Shown piece by piece: positions 32,731 to 41,808 of a stretch of 64,000 bases of DNA. Location: the NCBI GenBank assembly GCA_017442735.1, contig JAFRZE010000067.1, forward strand, positions 59,195-123,194, read 5' to 3'. How positions within the stretch are numbered: the first letter of the stretch is position 1; every line of letters begins with the position of its first letter. The stretch is from Bacillota bacterium. Its GTDB lineage: Bacteria; Bacillota; Clostridia; Lachnospirales; Bianqueaceae. The translations under genes were made by a program, and so were the position numbers. The notes beneath the pieces are model-generated. The model worked only from the letters and a program-made list of their open reading frames with translations. It made no database searches and was not told where the DNA came from.

Positions 32731-34601
32731 TTTTCATGCCATTCATTTAAAGCATTAAGAGAATCCTTGGGAAGATAAGTCTCCTGGATCTTTCCTGATA
32801 CAGACGCATCCGCCAGTCCGTACCGATAGGCTTCATCCAGCTGTGGAAGCGGAAGGATACCGGAAGGATCATGGATCAGATAAGCACCACGGCTCTTTCC
32901 TCCCCTATCCTGATATCCCAGCATAGCTGAAAGAAATACAAGATCCGTGAGCAATAGATCTTCGATCTGGAACAAAAGAGCGAGATCCTGTCTGGCCGAT
33001 GGATAAACGATCTCTGAGAGATGGGAAGACATATAGCGGATGATCTCCATCAGGTTGTTTATCTTGGAAGTGTCGCGGATCACAAGCGCGGCCTGATCCA
33101 TTTTCTTTCCAAGCTCCGCACGCATTTGACGAATACTTACCTGATGCGGATTAGGCGCCTGACCGGTCAGCGCCAGGAACTGTTCCGCCAGCTTCTGACA
33201 GTCAAGCAGCGGTTTCCTTACCAGGGCGGCGAATGTTTCGGAATCGATGAGTCCCGATTCCTGTTCTTTCTTTGACGCAATATACTGAGCTGCTGCGCTG
33301 GCTGAAGTGATAGCCTCGGAAAGACAGGCACCTTCCGGTGCATAGATCCCGAGACCGGCAGCCGCTTCTCCGACAGGAAACAGATGTTGAATATTCGATT
33401 CAAAATGACTGTCGACCTTCAGACCGCCAAGATAGCCTCGAACCTGTACGGCAACTTCTACAGCGGATTTAGCCGGATCTGCCCCTTTCTCCTGCAGAAC
33501 ACGATAAGCGTCCGCAGAAAGGTCTTTCAGGCGCTCATATGGCTTATTCTCTGCTTCATATCCTCTCGGATTGACACGATAATCCATAAAGACATGTCGG
33601 CCTTTTCTTATCTCCTGATGGATCAGAAGATCCAGAATGGAGGTCCCGTCTTTTCTTGCCTTTTTAATATCCAGATTCCATTCTCCGGCTTTACGGTGCT
33701 GCAAGTCATAGAGTAAAGAAAGCTTATCTGCATAGATATCTGCCAGGAATTCTTTTGGATCTTTACCGAAAGCATCTACGGATACATATCGAGGCATCGC
33801 AGCCTGATACGGTCCATTCATGACCAGCATCTTACGTACTGCCGTGATCCCGCACTCCACCTCTGTCAGATTCTGTGCTTCAGCTCCGATTTTCAGGGCG
33901 GCGCCGAGACATCCGGCATGTGAAGGAGATAGGGCTTCCGAATAGAAGATCCCTCCTTCTGCCCCGCAGGCAAGGATCAGATTCCGGCAATGATAAACAG
34001 CGAATCGTTGGTGTCTCTCATGCATCTTCTCCAGATTTAAAGCGATGGCGCCAACGAGTTTTTCACCCGATTCGTCCGTCAGAAGACGAATGATCTGCTG
34101 TGAAGTAAACACGGGGATCTCCCGGTCGGCCACCTGACGGATCAGGTGTTCATAAATAAGGGACGAAGTCCTGGAACCAATATGGATCTTCCGGGCATTC
34201 TTCTTGTTTGTCTTTCCCTGAAGAAGATATTCTCCCCGCTCATCAGCCGGAAACGGAACACCATAGGAAGTCAACCGATAGAAAGCACGAAGAGAATGTA
34301 CGGCTTCCGTATAGGCCAGATCTCCGTCGAGATTCGTTTCCGAAAGATCCCGCGCCATACGGTATGGGCTATCTCCTTCATTGCCATAGTCGGCCATGCG
34401 ATAATAATACTGTATTCCCGCGCCGGCTGCCTGCGTCGTGCTTCCCTTCGGATTATCTATCACAAGAGCGATATCATGAATCCCATAATCGTAGAGTGAA
34501 AGAGCCGCAGAGAGTCCTGCCGCTCCGCCGCCGACGATCAATGTATGAAGATTGATCACACGCGTGACCTGCCCGCTGATGATAATCGAATCTGTTTTCA
34601 T
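32715..34601 (-). CDS. FAD-dependent fumarate reductase/succinate dehydrogenase-type flavoprotein
   Basis: A 628-residue protein with an N-terminal FAD-binding GGGAAGLSAA motif near residue 24, a GSTTQAAGAG flavin loop near 53 and EGACLSEAITSASAAA near 425, typical of the C-terminal FAD contact. The tail segment DRGGKSRGAY is like the SdhA/FrdA C-terminal domain. The Fe-S and membrane subunits are not nearby, so it may be a stand-alone reductase or oxidase (fumarate-, aspartate- or other enoate-type). Substrate cannot be assigned. It lies downstream of tpiA but after a terminator. Confidence 0.8.
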   Translation of the reverse strand: MKTDSIIISGQVTRVINLHTLIVGGGAAGLSAALSLYDYGIHDIALVIDNPKGSTTQAAGAGIQYYYRMADYGNEGDSPYRMARDLSETNLDGDLAYTEAVHSLRAFYRLTSYGVPFPADERGEYLLQGKTNKKNARKIHIGSRTSSLIYEHLIRQVADREIPVFTSQQIIRLLTDESGEKLVGAIALNLEKMHERHQRFAVYHCRNLILACGAEGGIFYSEALSPSHAGCLGAALKIGAEAQNLTEVECGITAVRKMLVMNGPYQAAMPRYVSVDAFGKDPKEFLADIYADKLSLLYDLQHRKAGEWNLDIKKARKDGTSILDLLIHQEIRKGRHVFMDYRVNPRGYEAENKPYERLKDLSADAYRVLQEKGADPAKSAVEVAVQVRGYLGGLKVDSHFESNIQHLFPVGEAAAGLGIYAPEGACLSEAITSASAAAQYIASKKEQESGLIDSETFAALVRKPLLDCQKLAEQFLALTGQAPNPHQVSIRQMRAELGKKMDQAALVIRDTSKINNLMEIIRYMSSHLSEIVYPSARQDLALLFQIEDLLLTDLVFLSAMLGYQDRGGKSRGAYLIHDPSGILPLPQLDEAYRYGLADASVSGKIQETYLPKDSLNALNEWHEKRPVS

Positions 34602-34654
34602 TATGTTCTTCCCCGTCCCGTTATATTTGTATCGACAAGTCTCTGCTTAAGAAT

Positions 34655-34686
34655 AAGGAGGGCTATATTTACATACAGCCCTCCTT
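34655..34686 (-). terminator. Terminator of pgk-tpiA
   Basis: A 10-bp GC-rich stem AAGGAGGGCT/AGCCCTCCTT extended by partial pairing of the loop, followed on the minus strand by ATTCTT. It lies 17 nt after the tpiA stop. Confidence 0.7.
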
Positions 34687-34703
34687 CAGGTATAACGTTA
34701 TGA

Positions 34704-35450
34704 TCAGGCGTTTACGATATCGGAGAAATCAGCTTTCAGGCTGGCACCGCCAACCAGGCCCCCGTCGATATTGGGCATAGCGAACAGTTCTTTCGCGTTG
34801 CCGGCATTGACGGATCCGCCGTATTGGATACGGATCTCTTCCGCGACATCTTTTCCGTAAACTTCGGTGAGGACTTTACGGATCGCCGCACAGACCTCTT
34901 CAGCCTGTTCATTGGTAGCGGTCTTGCCGGTACCAATGGCCCAGATCGGCTCATAAGCGATAACTGTCTTGACCGCGTCTTCCGGTGAAACATCCTTCAG
35001 CGCGATCTTGGTCTGCAGACGGACAAGATCTTCCGTGATACCCTGTTCTCTCTGTTCCAGTGTCTCACCGACGCAGATGATGGGTTTCAGACCATGCTCC
35101 AGTGCTTTCAGGACTTTTTTATTGACGATCTCATTCGTCTCGCCAAAATAGCCGCGTCTCTCGGAATGGCCGAGGATGACATATTCACAGCCGGCCCCGA
35201 CCAGCATATCAGGAGCTACTTCACCGGTATAGGCACCCTTCTCTTCGTAATACATATTCTGCGCGCCGATCTTGATATTGGTGCCTTTGACAGCCTCTAC
35301 CGCTACCGCGATATCAAGGAAAGGAGGACAGAAAACAACTTCGGTCTCTTCACTGGATCCCACCAGAGGTTTCAGCACTTCGATCAGCGCTTTGGCCTCT
35401 GCCGGTGTTTTATTCATTTTCCAGTTTCCGGCAACGATTCTTTTACGCAT
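34704..35450 (-). CDS. tpiA: Triosephosphate isomerase
   Basis: Interconverts glyceraldehyde 3-phosphate and dihydroxyacetone phosphate. It has 248 residues with GNWKMNKT at the N-terminus (Lys contact), catalytic His in GHSERR near 96, catalytic Glu in [11 protein letters not shown] near 166-176 (flexible loop included), and IQYGGSV near 208. It follows pgk by 17 nt. Confidence 0.97.
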   Translation of the reverse strand: MRKRIVAGNWKMNKTPAEAKALIEVLKPLVGSSEETEVVFCPPFLDIAVAVEAVKGTNIKIGAQNMYYEEKGAYTGEVAPDMLVGAGCEYVILGHSERRGYFGETNEIVNKKVLKALEHGLKPIICVGETLEQREQGITEDLVRLQTKIALKDVSPEDAVKTVIAYEPIWAIGTGKTATNEQAEEVCAAIRKVLTEVYGKDVAEEIRIQYGGSVNAGNAKELFAMPNIDGGLVGGASLKADFSDIVNA

Positions 35451-35467
35451 AGTTAAACTCCTTGTGA

Positions 35468-36664
35468 TTATTTGTCGTTCGCAGCTACGACACCGGGAAG
35501 CTCTTTACCCTCAAGGAATTCAAGGGAAGCGCCGCCGCCGGTGGAGATATGGGACATCTTGTCACCGTAGCCCAGGTTGTTGACTGCGGAAGCGGAATCA
35601 CCACCGCCGATCACAGTGATCGCATCGGGAAGTTCTGCCAGAACCTTTGCGATGGCTTCTGTTCCAGCCGCGAATTTGGGCATTTCGAAAGCACCCATGG
35701 GACCGTTCCAAACGACCGTCTTCGCGTCTTTCAGCGCGTCAGCGAACAGCTCCTGCGACTTCGGTCCGATATCCAGACCCTGCCAGTCATCCGGAATAGC
35801 ACCGGTCTCAACGATCGCCGTATTGGCGTCATTGGAGAACGCGTCCGCGATCACGTTGTCGATGGGAAGAAGCAGTTTGACGCCTTTGTCTTCCGCTTTT
35901 TTCAGCATCTCAAGCGCGTAATCCAGATAATCGTCTTCACAGAGAGATTTACCGATCTTGCCGCCCTGTGCTTTCGCGAAGGTATAGGCCATACCGCCGC
36001 CAATGATCAGAATATCGACTTTATCCAGCAGGTTGTTGATCACGGAGATCTTGCTGGAAACCTTAGCGCCGCCCAGGATAGCCGCGAAGGGACGTTTCGG
36101 ATTGTTTACCGCGTTGCCAAGGAAATCGATCTCTTTCTGCATCAGATAGCCGACGACAGAAACGGGAATGTATTTGGTAACGCCGACATTCGAGCAGTGA
36201 GCACGATGCGCGGTACCAAACGCGTCGTTCACGAATACATCCGCGAGAGAAGCAAGTTCTTCGGAGAATTCATCGACATTCTTGGTCTCTTCTTTGCGAT
36301 AACGGGTGTTCTCAAGAAGGATCACATCTCCGTCCTTCATGGCTGCCACGGCTGCTTTGGCGTTCGGGCCTACCACTTCGGGATCAGCCGCAAATTTGAC
36401 TTCCTGTCCGAGAAGTTCGGAAAGACGTACCGCAACAGGTGCTAAAGAAAGCTCCGGCTTGGGCTCTCCTTTCGGCTTTCCGAGATGAGAGCAAAGAATC
36501 AGGCGCCCTCCATCCGCGATCAGTTTTTTCAGAGTCGGAAGTGCTGCGACCAGACGGTTTTCATCGGTGATCTTTCCATCTACCAGAGGAACGTTGAAAT
36601 CGCAGCGTACGAGTACGCGCTGGCCTTTGACATTGATATCATCAACAGATTTTTTGTTGAGCAT
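35468..36664 (-). CDS. pgk: Phosphoglycerate kinase
   Basis: Glycolytic substrate-level phosphorylation enzyme of 398 residues. The N-terminal [12 protein letters not shown], the substrate-binding [10 protein letters not shown] near 60, [13 protein letters not shown] near 200 and the C-terminal nucleotide motif [11 protein letters not shown] are intact. It is operonic with tpiA. The usual gapdh partner is not in the window. Confidence 0.97.
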   Translation of the reverse strand: MLNKKSVDDINVKGQRVLVRCDFNVPLVDGKITDENRLVAALPTLKKLIADGGRLILCSHLGKPKGEPKPELSLAPVAVRLSELLGQEVKFAADPEVVGPNAKAAVAAMKDGDVILLENTRYRKEETKNVDEFSEELASLADVFVNDAFGTAHRAHCSNVGVTKYIPVSVVGYLMQKEIDFLGNAVNNPKRPFAAILGGAKVSSKISVINNLLDKVDILIIGGGMAYTFAKAQGGKIGKSLCEDDYLDYALEMLKKAEDKGVKLLLPIDNVIADAFSNDANTAIVETGAIPDDWQGLDIGPKSQELFADALKDAKTVVWNGPMGAFEMPKFAAGTEAIAKVLAELPDAITVIGGGDSASAVNNLGYGDKMSHISTGGGASLEFLEGKELPGVVAANDK

Positions 36665-36689
36665 GGCAAAGTAACCCCTTTCTTCAGCT

Positions 36690-36717
36690 AATTTATTCTT
36701 GAATCTATGTGAGTCAA
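36690..36717 (-). promoter_or_regulatory. Promoter of pgk-tpiA
   Basis: Minus-strand -35 TTGACT (36712-36717), a 16-nt spacer and -10 TAAATT (36690-36695), about 25 nt before the pgk ATG. Confidence 0.6.
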
Positions 36718-36763
36718 AATACGATCAGACCCTTTTCCATTCTAGCGCATATGCACAAAAATT

Positions 36764-38029
36764 TCAAGAGCATATCTCGATGTAGTGCAGGATAAACTCG
36801 GAAAATAAAGAATTCGACCACGCAAACCAGGGCCTCGTAAATCTGGATGGATCATCTTTATGAACACCCTCATGCATAAACAAAGTATCCGCGTCCGATG
36901 CCATCAGCAGGTCAAATACTTCCTGCACTTCTTCTCTGTCATTGCTGGTCAGTCCCTGCATACTGAGTGCGATCGGCCAGATATGATCCGGCGGTGTATG
37001 CGGACTGCCGATCCCCTTCAGCACCCTGCCCTCGTAATAATAGGGATTCACCTTTGAAAGGATCAGCCGTCTTGTATTCTGATAGACAGGATCATCGCCG
37101 GTCAGATAACCGAGATACGGGATAGACAGAAGACTGGGAACATTCGCGTCATCCATCAGAACGTAATTCCCCAGTCCGTCTACCTCATAAGCATAGACTT
37201 TCCCGTACTCCGGATGTTCGACGATTCCATATCTTTCGATCCCTTCCCGTATCTGTTCAGAAAGTTCGAGAAGACGATGAGAAAGGGAGCTGTCCCGGAA
37301 CAACTCTGAAACGATCTTTGCCGCTTCTTTCAGTATGACGGAAGCGAACATGTTCGAAGGGATCAGATATCCATACCTGCAGGCGTCATCGCTGGGACGA
37401 AAGCCTGACCAGGTCATGCCGGTAAAGGCTACAGGATTGCCCTTTCCCTGCTCAGGCAATGTATCCGAAGGAGGACAATCCATTCTTTCAAAATGATAAA
37501 GTGACTTTTCGTGATGCTGCTCTATCTCAAAGACGCTAAGAACACGAAGGAGCGCTTTCAGAAAGGTTTCGTCCAGATGATCCGTTCGACCGGTCTCCCG
37601 ATAGATCAGGCTCGCCAGCTGGATCGGATAGCATAAGGAATCGATCTCATATTTTCGTTCATACACGAATGAATTTCTGGTCGTGAGATCGGCCCGATAA
37701 CATCCCCAGTCCGGGTTTTCGTTAAACGCGTTGGCATAGGCATCCAGCAAGATACACTTCATCTGTCTTCTGGAAAGTCCGACCAGAAGATCCGCAACGG
37801 ACGGATTCTCTTTCGCGACCGGCAAATAATGACGTACCTGCGCACTGGAATCTCTCAGCCACATAGCATGGATATCCCCGGTAAAAACAAAAACGTCTTC
37901 ACTGCAAACTTTTGTCGTGGTAGACAACGTATTTGGATAACAATTCATAAAAAGCCGGGCCGCTTTAGAATCACGGCCCAGCTTTTCACATACCCGATCC
38001 ATGATCGGAAGCAGTTCTTTTTCCAGCAT
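36764..38029 (-). CDS. GH125 exo-alpha-1,6-mannosidase
   Basis: Metal-independent inverting alpha-1,6-mannosidase family (DUF1237). It has 421 residues from the ATG at 38029 behind CAGGAGAG. Family blocks include DIHAMWLRDSSAQVRHY near 52, DPDW-like NPDWGCYRADLT near 105, WSGFRPSDDACRYGY near 212, and the C-terminal SRFTRPWFAWSNSLFSE, which holds the catalytic-base region. No signal peptide is seen, so it acts on imported mannosides. It is last in a minus-strand run with asparaginase, mscL and nagA, suggesting host N-glycan use. Confidence 0.92.
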   Translation of the reverse strand: MLEKELLPIMDRVCEKLGRDSKAARLFMNCYPNTLSTTTKVCSEDVFVFTGDIHAMWLRDSSAQVRHYLPVAKENPSVADLLVGLSRRQMKCILLDAYANAFNENPDWGCYRADLTTRNSFVYERKYEIDSLCYPIQLASLIYRETGRTDHLDETFLKALLRVLSVFEIEQHHEKSLYHFERMDCPPSDTLPEQGKGNPVAFTGMTWSGFRPSDDACRYGYLIPSNMFASVILKEAAKIVSELFRDSSLSHRLLELSEQIREGIERYGIVEHPEYGKVYAYEVDGLGNYVLMDDANVPSLLSIPYLGYLTGDDPVYQNTRRLILSKVNPYYYEGRVLKGIGSPHTPPDHIWPIALSMQGLTSNDREEVQEVFDLLMASDADTLFMHEGVHKDDPSRFTRPWFAWSNSLFSEFILHYIEICS

Positions 38030-38042
38030 CTTCTCTCCTGAA

Positions 38043-39056
38043 TTATGAACAGGTAAATTCCTGGGAAAGCATATCGTTGGCAATCGTGGTGGTAAATAGT
38101 TTTCGGATCGTCATCGGATCCCTCGTACGGCCAAGGATCCACATCAGTTTGGTGACGGTAGATTCCAGTGTCATATCGTAGGATTCCATGACGCCGAATT
38201 CGTTCTTCGCCATATGACCGGAATGATATACGGCGATATCACTGCCCTCAAAGATCGCCTGTGTCGTCAGAACGATGGTTTTTCCTTCACGGATCAGAAA
38301 CTCGATCACATCATGAAAATTGTACTGTTCGCCCTCCGGGATCCCTCCGACCCCGTAACTTTCCAGTACGAACGCGTCATAGGATTCGGCCGCGAGTTTA
38401 AGGATCTGCGCGCTGACGCCGGGTATCAGTTTCAGCACGAAGATATGCGGATCCATCCGATGATAGAAAACCGGCTGTGCCGTTTTGCTGACAGGCTGAA
38501 TATACTGAATGATCCCGCGATCATGGATCACAGCGACGACCGGATAATTGATGGAACTGAATGCGTCATAGCTTTTGGTGTTCATCTTACGGGCACGTGT
38601 GCCCATGATGACTTTTCCGCCAAATACAACGACAACACCGCTGCCCTCATCAAAGCAGGCATAGCGAAGGGAATCCATCAGATTGGCTTTGGCATCGGTC
38701 ATATCCGTCTCCATGGGTCTTTGAGAACCTGTAATAACGATCGGTTTAGGACTCGACTGAATAAGATATGACAGCGCGGAAGCGGTATATGCCATCGTAT
38801 CTGTGCCATGAGCGATGACAAATCCATCATAATCCTGATAGACACTTTCGATCTTGGCTGCGATCTGCAGCCAGCAATCCGGATGCATATTCGTACTGTC
38901 GATATTCATCAGCTGCAATGTATCGACCGTGCAGAATTCTTTCGACTTCGGAACAAAACTGATCAGTTCTTCCGAAGACATCATAGGAGAAAGGCCATTC
39001 TCGGTAGTTTTACAGGCGATCGTGCCGCCGGTCGCCAGAAGCAGGATCTTTTTCAA
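38043..39056 (-). CDS. Asparaginase
   Basis: Hydrolyses L-asparagine to aspartate and ammonia. The 337-residue, leaderless protein has the first catalytic Thr in LLATGGTIACK near residue 11 and the second set in AHGTDTMAYTASAL near 82-95, consistent with cytosolic type I enzymes. It is 9 nt from mscL and 13 nt from the mannosidase. In this setting it could act on Asn released from glycoproteins. True substrate breadth (Asn versus GlcNAc-Asn) is untested. Confidence 0.93.
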   Translation of the reverse strand: MKKILLLATGGTIACKTTENGLSPMMSSEELISFVPKSKEFCTVDTLQLMNIDSTNMHPDCWLQIAAKIESVYQDYDGFVIAHGTDTMAYTASALSYLIQSSPKPIVITGSQRPMETDMTDAKANLMDSLRYACFDEGSGVVVVFGGKVIMGTRARKMNTKSYDAFSSINYPVVAVIHDRGIIQYIQPVSKTAQPVFYHRMDPHIFVLKLIPGVSAQILKLAAESYDAFVLESYGVGGIPEGEQYNFHDVIEFLIREGKTIVLTTQAIFEGSDIAVYHSGHMAKNEFGVMESYDMTLESTVTKLMWILGRTRDPMTIRKLFTTTIANDMLSQEFTCS

Positions 39057-39065
39057 ATCCGATCA

Positions 39066-39452
39066 CTACTCCTCTTTCTTTAAAGCGTCACGGATTTCCG
39101 TAAGCAGCTTGACTTCGTCGGAAGGTTCCGGATCGGGTTTCGGCTCTTCTTCTTTTTTCTTCTTCATCTTGTTCAGGCCCTTTACCATCAGGAAAACGAC
39201 CAGCGCGATGCAGAGGAAGTTAAAAATATTCTGGATAAATGTACCATAGTTGATCGTAGCTTCGCCAAGCTGAGCGCTATAAGCGGTAAAGTCCATGCCA
39301 CCGATCAGCCAGCCAAGGAAAGGCATCACGATATCATTGACCAGAGACGATACGATCGCCGTGAAAGCGGCGCCGATGATCATGGCGACCGCCAGATCCA
39401 TCACATTACCTTTGGAAATGAATTCCTTGAATTCCTTGATTATTTTTTTCAT
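39066..39452 (-). CDS. mscL: Large-conductance mechanosensitive channel MscL
   Basis: Pentameric emergency-release channel of 128 residues. The first helix contains FISKGNVMDLAVAMIIGAAFTAIVSSL split across the pore-lining segment. The second membrane helix is near 68-95, followed by a charged cytosolic bundle MKKKKEEEPKPDPEPSDEVKLL. Its start overlaps the nagA stop (ATGA). Placement inside a sugar operon is unusual and may only reflect gene packing. Confidence 0.95.
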   Translation of the reverse strand: MKKIIKEFKEFISKGNVMDLAVAMIIGAAFTAIVSSLVNDIVMPFLGWLIGGMDFTAYSAQLGEATINYGTFIQNIFNFLCIALVVFLMVKGLNKMKKKKEEEPKPDPEPSDEVKLLTEIRDALKKEE

Positions 39453-40654
39453 AGTTTCATCCCTTCATGAAAAAGAATTTTTCCTCCGACCATTGTCAGA
39501 GAAACATGAATTGAATCCTCAAATAAAACCAGATCTGCAAATCTTCCGGGAAGCAGAACTCCCTGATCAGAAGACCTTCCGATGATCCTTGCAGCGATAC
39601 GTGTCTGCATATCCACTGCTTCAGGCAGTGAAGCGCCTGCGAGTGTGATCATGTTTCGAACAAGTCGGTCTGTCGTCGCGACCGAACCGGCAAAAGCTTT
39701 CCGGTCCGGCATCTTGCAGACGCCCCCTTCGATGATCACACGCTGTCCGTTCTGTAAACTACCGAGAATACTGTCCCCGTCCGGCATACCAGCTCCGCGA
39801 AGAGAGTCTGTAACGGCTGTCGTACGGTCCGGACCGATAAACCGATATACCATCTCCAGTAAAGGTGCGGGCAAATGGTGCCCGTCGGCAATCACCTCTA
39901 CCGTCAGCTCATCCAGAAGATAAGCGCTTTCAATGATACCTGGATATCGATACCCTCCTCTTCGAACGATAGTAGAGCAGGCAGAATAAAGATGCGTCAC
40001 ATGTGAAAAACCGTGTCGGATCGCTTCTTTCACTTCTTCATAGGTCGCATCGGAATGACCGATGGATGGAGTGATGCCGCGGCCTCGCAGATATTCTGCC
40101 ATATCCAACGCACCCGGAACCTCCGGGGCGATCGTCCAACGTTTGATCCATGGACTGCTTTCACAAAGGAAACGCACTTCGTCCATGTCAGGATTTCGGA
40201 CATACCGGGGATCCTGTGCCCCACACTGATTAGGAGAAAGATATGGACCTTCCAGATGAAGGCCTAAGAATCTTGCCCCTTCACGCTGATCTTTGACCGT
40301 TTCATATACCCGGAATGTGTCCAGCAGTTCCTCTACCGAGGCAGCCAGTGTTGTAGGAAGAAGGCCTGTCGTACCATGCATCATATGCATTCTGGCCGCT
40401 GTGAGATAGGCTTCTTCCGTGCCATCCATATAGTCACTGCCCCCACCGCCATGGGTGTGGATATCGATGAATCCATGCGATACGTACCGGCCTTTTCCAT
40501 CGATCGTCACAAGTCCGGGAACGGTATTTTCATTAACAGAAAGAAGACCGCCGGGTGCAGTGATCTGTTCGATCCGATCTTCATCGATCAGGATCTCGCA
40601 AGGCGTGATCTTCCGCTCCTGAACAAGCCTGACATCCGTGATCTTGATCATCAT
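39449..40654 (-). CDS. nagA: N-acetylglucosamine-6-phosphate deacetylase, copy 1
   Basis: Converts GlcNAc 6-phosphate to glucosamine 6-phosphate. It has 401 residues from the ATG at 40654, which overlaps the upstream stop. Metal-site and catalytic motifs of the amidohydrolase fold are FIDIHTHGGGG near 60, LHLEGPYLSP near 134, SIGHSDATYEEV near 197, THLYSA near 219 and the catalytic Asp in VTDSLR near 282. A second, more canonical nagA lies 1.2 kb upstream. The pair may differ in substrate. Confidence 0.92.
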   Translation of the reverse strand: MMIKITDVRLVQERKITPCEILIDEDRIEQITAPGGLLSVNENTVPGLVTIDGKGRYVSHGFIDIHTHGGGGSDYMDGTEEAYLTAARMHMMHGTTGLLPTTLAASVEELLDTFRVYETVKDQREGARFLGLHLEGPYLSPNQCGAQDPRYVRNPDMDEVRFLCESSPWIKRWTIAPEVPGALDMAEYLRGRGITPSIGHSDATYEEVKEAIRHGFSHVTHLYSACSTIVRRGGYRYPGIIESAYLLDELTVEVIADGHHLPAPLLEMVYRFIGPDRTTAVTDSLRGAGMPDGDSILGSLQNGQRVIIEGGVCKMPDRKAFAGSVATTDRLVRNMITLAGASLPEAVDMQTRIAARIIGRSSDQGVLLPGRFADLVLFEDSIHVSLTMVGGKILFHEGMKL

Positions 40655-41739
40655 AGGATCCTTCCGGTCTCTTCCATCCACTGATTCTGCCGGTGAGCCT
40701 CCTCATATACCATGACCTGCTGACGGACCTGTGTAAGTGTCACTTCCAGCGGAGATCCTTTTACGATATGTTCATATATGTCGGAATAATAATCAGCGAC
40801 AGCCTGATCGAATGGAGCGTTGGGATCTCCGTCCCAGGATTCCTCTTTCCATGGAAGTTTTTCACTGCAATATGCCGGTGTACCATCCGGTTTGGAGATA
40901 AACTTCTTTGAGAGCGTCTGGGCCGGCGCCTTTTCCGGATCGTAATAACGCCAGTCGATGTGCGCCATGGTGCCCTTGAGTCCGCCATACTGACCGTGGA
41001 TTTTATAGGTATAACACGGATAGGCGTCACAGCAGGAGATCGTCAGATCGATCAGCGGCTTATCCTTGCCTGTCAGGATCAGTTTGACGTAATCTTCCGC
41101 GTCGCCGAAGGTCCCTACTCTGTCCATCCGGCAAAAAACATCCGGCATATGTTCATAGTCATTCAGTATGACCAGCGCCTGATCCAACGGATGTGGTCCT
41201 GTATTGCGGAGGCTGCCTCCGTTCATGGATAAAAGTGTCTGCCAGTCCCAGCGCCTGGAAAAGCCGTTGAAACGGATATCCACATCGATGATCCGTCCAA
41301 GCACGCCGCTGTCCAGTACTTCGCGCACCTTTTTGAAATATGCCGCAAAGCGGGACTGCTGGAAGATAAAAAGCTCTCTCCCATTCGCTTTAGCGCAGGC
41401 ACACATTTGATCGAATTCCTCTACACTGACAGCCGCCGGCTTTTCACACAGAACGTTAAAACCATGCGACAGCAGATCCATGGTGATCGGCCCGTGCTGG
41501 ACCGAATAGCTGGAATTTACAACGAGATCGATCTTAGAGGCATAAGGAAACAGTTCCTGATAGGAAGAATAAACAGGCACACCGTATTCTTCCTCCGCTC
41601 TTTTACGTCTGGATTCGTCCTCCTCAACGACTGCGGCCACTTCAAATCGTTCTTTGGCTGATTCAGTTTGCAGATAAAGACCATGAATATCTCGTCCGCT
41701 TCTGCCCTGACCAATAATGGCTATCCGAAGTTTCCTCAT
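40651..41739 (-). CDS. Gfo/Idh/MocA-family NAD(P)-dependent oxidoreductase
   Basis: A 362-residue two-domain dehydrogenase. The Rossmann motif is IAIIGQGRSGRDIHG near residues 5-19, the family Lys is in CEKPAAVSVEEFD near 96, and the C-terminal substrate domain follows. The substrate is probably a sugar or sugar derivative but is not identifiable. It is the first gene after its own promoter (41780-41808) and overlaps nagA by 4 nt. Confidence 0.88.
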   Translation of the reverse strand: MRKLRIAIIGQGRSGRDIHGLYLQTESAKERFEVAAVVEEDESRRKRAEEEYGVPVYSSYQELFPYASKIDLVVNSSYSVQHGPITMDLLSHGFNVLCEKPAAVSVEEFDQMCACAKANGRELFIFQQSRFAAYFKKVREVLDSGVLGRIIDVDIRFNGFSRRWDWQTLLSMNGGSLRNTGPHPLDQALVILNDYEHMPDVFCRMDRVGTFGDAEDYVKLILTGKDKPLIDLTISCCDAYPCYTYKIHGQYGGLKGTMAHIDWRYYDPEKAPAQTLSKKFISKPDGTPAYCSEKLPWKEESWDGDPNAPFDQAVADYYSDIYEHIVKGSPLEVTLTQVRQQVMVYEEAHRQNQWMEETGRIL

Positions 41740-41779
41740 CCGTATTCCCTCCCGGAAAAGTCTTTTCCTAATGGACTCT

Positions 41780-41808
41780 ATTGTAGTTTAAAGCGCTAAA
41801 AAAGTCAA
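41780..41808 (-). promoter_or_regulatory. Promoter with possible catabolite site for the Idh-nagA-mscL-asparaginase-GH125 operon
   Basis: Minus-strand -35 TTGACT (41803-41808), a 17-nt spacer and -10 TACAAT (41780-41785). The spacer holds AAAGCGCT, the core of a CcpA cre site, although the outer positions match poorly. It lies directly after the second nagA. Confidence 0.7.
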
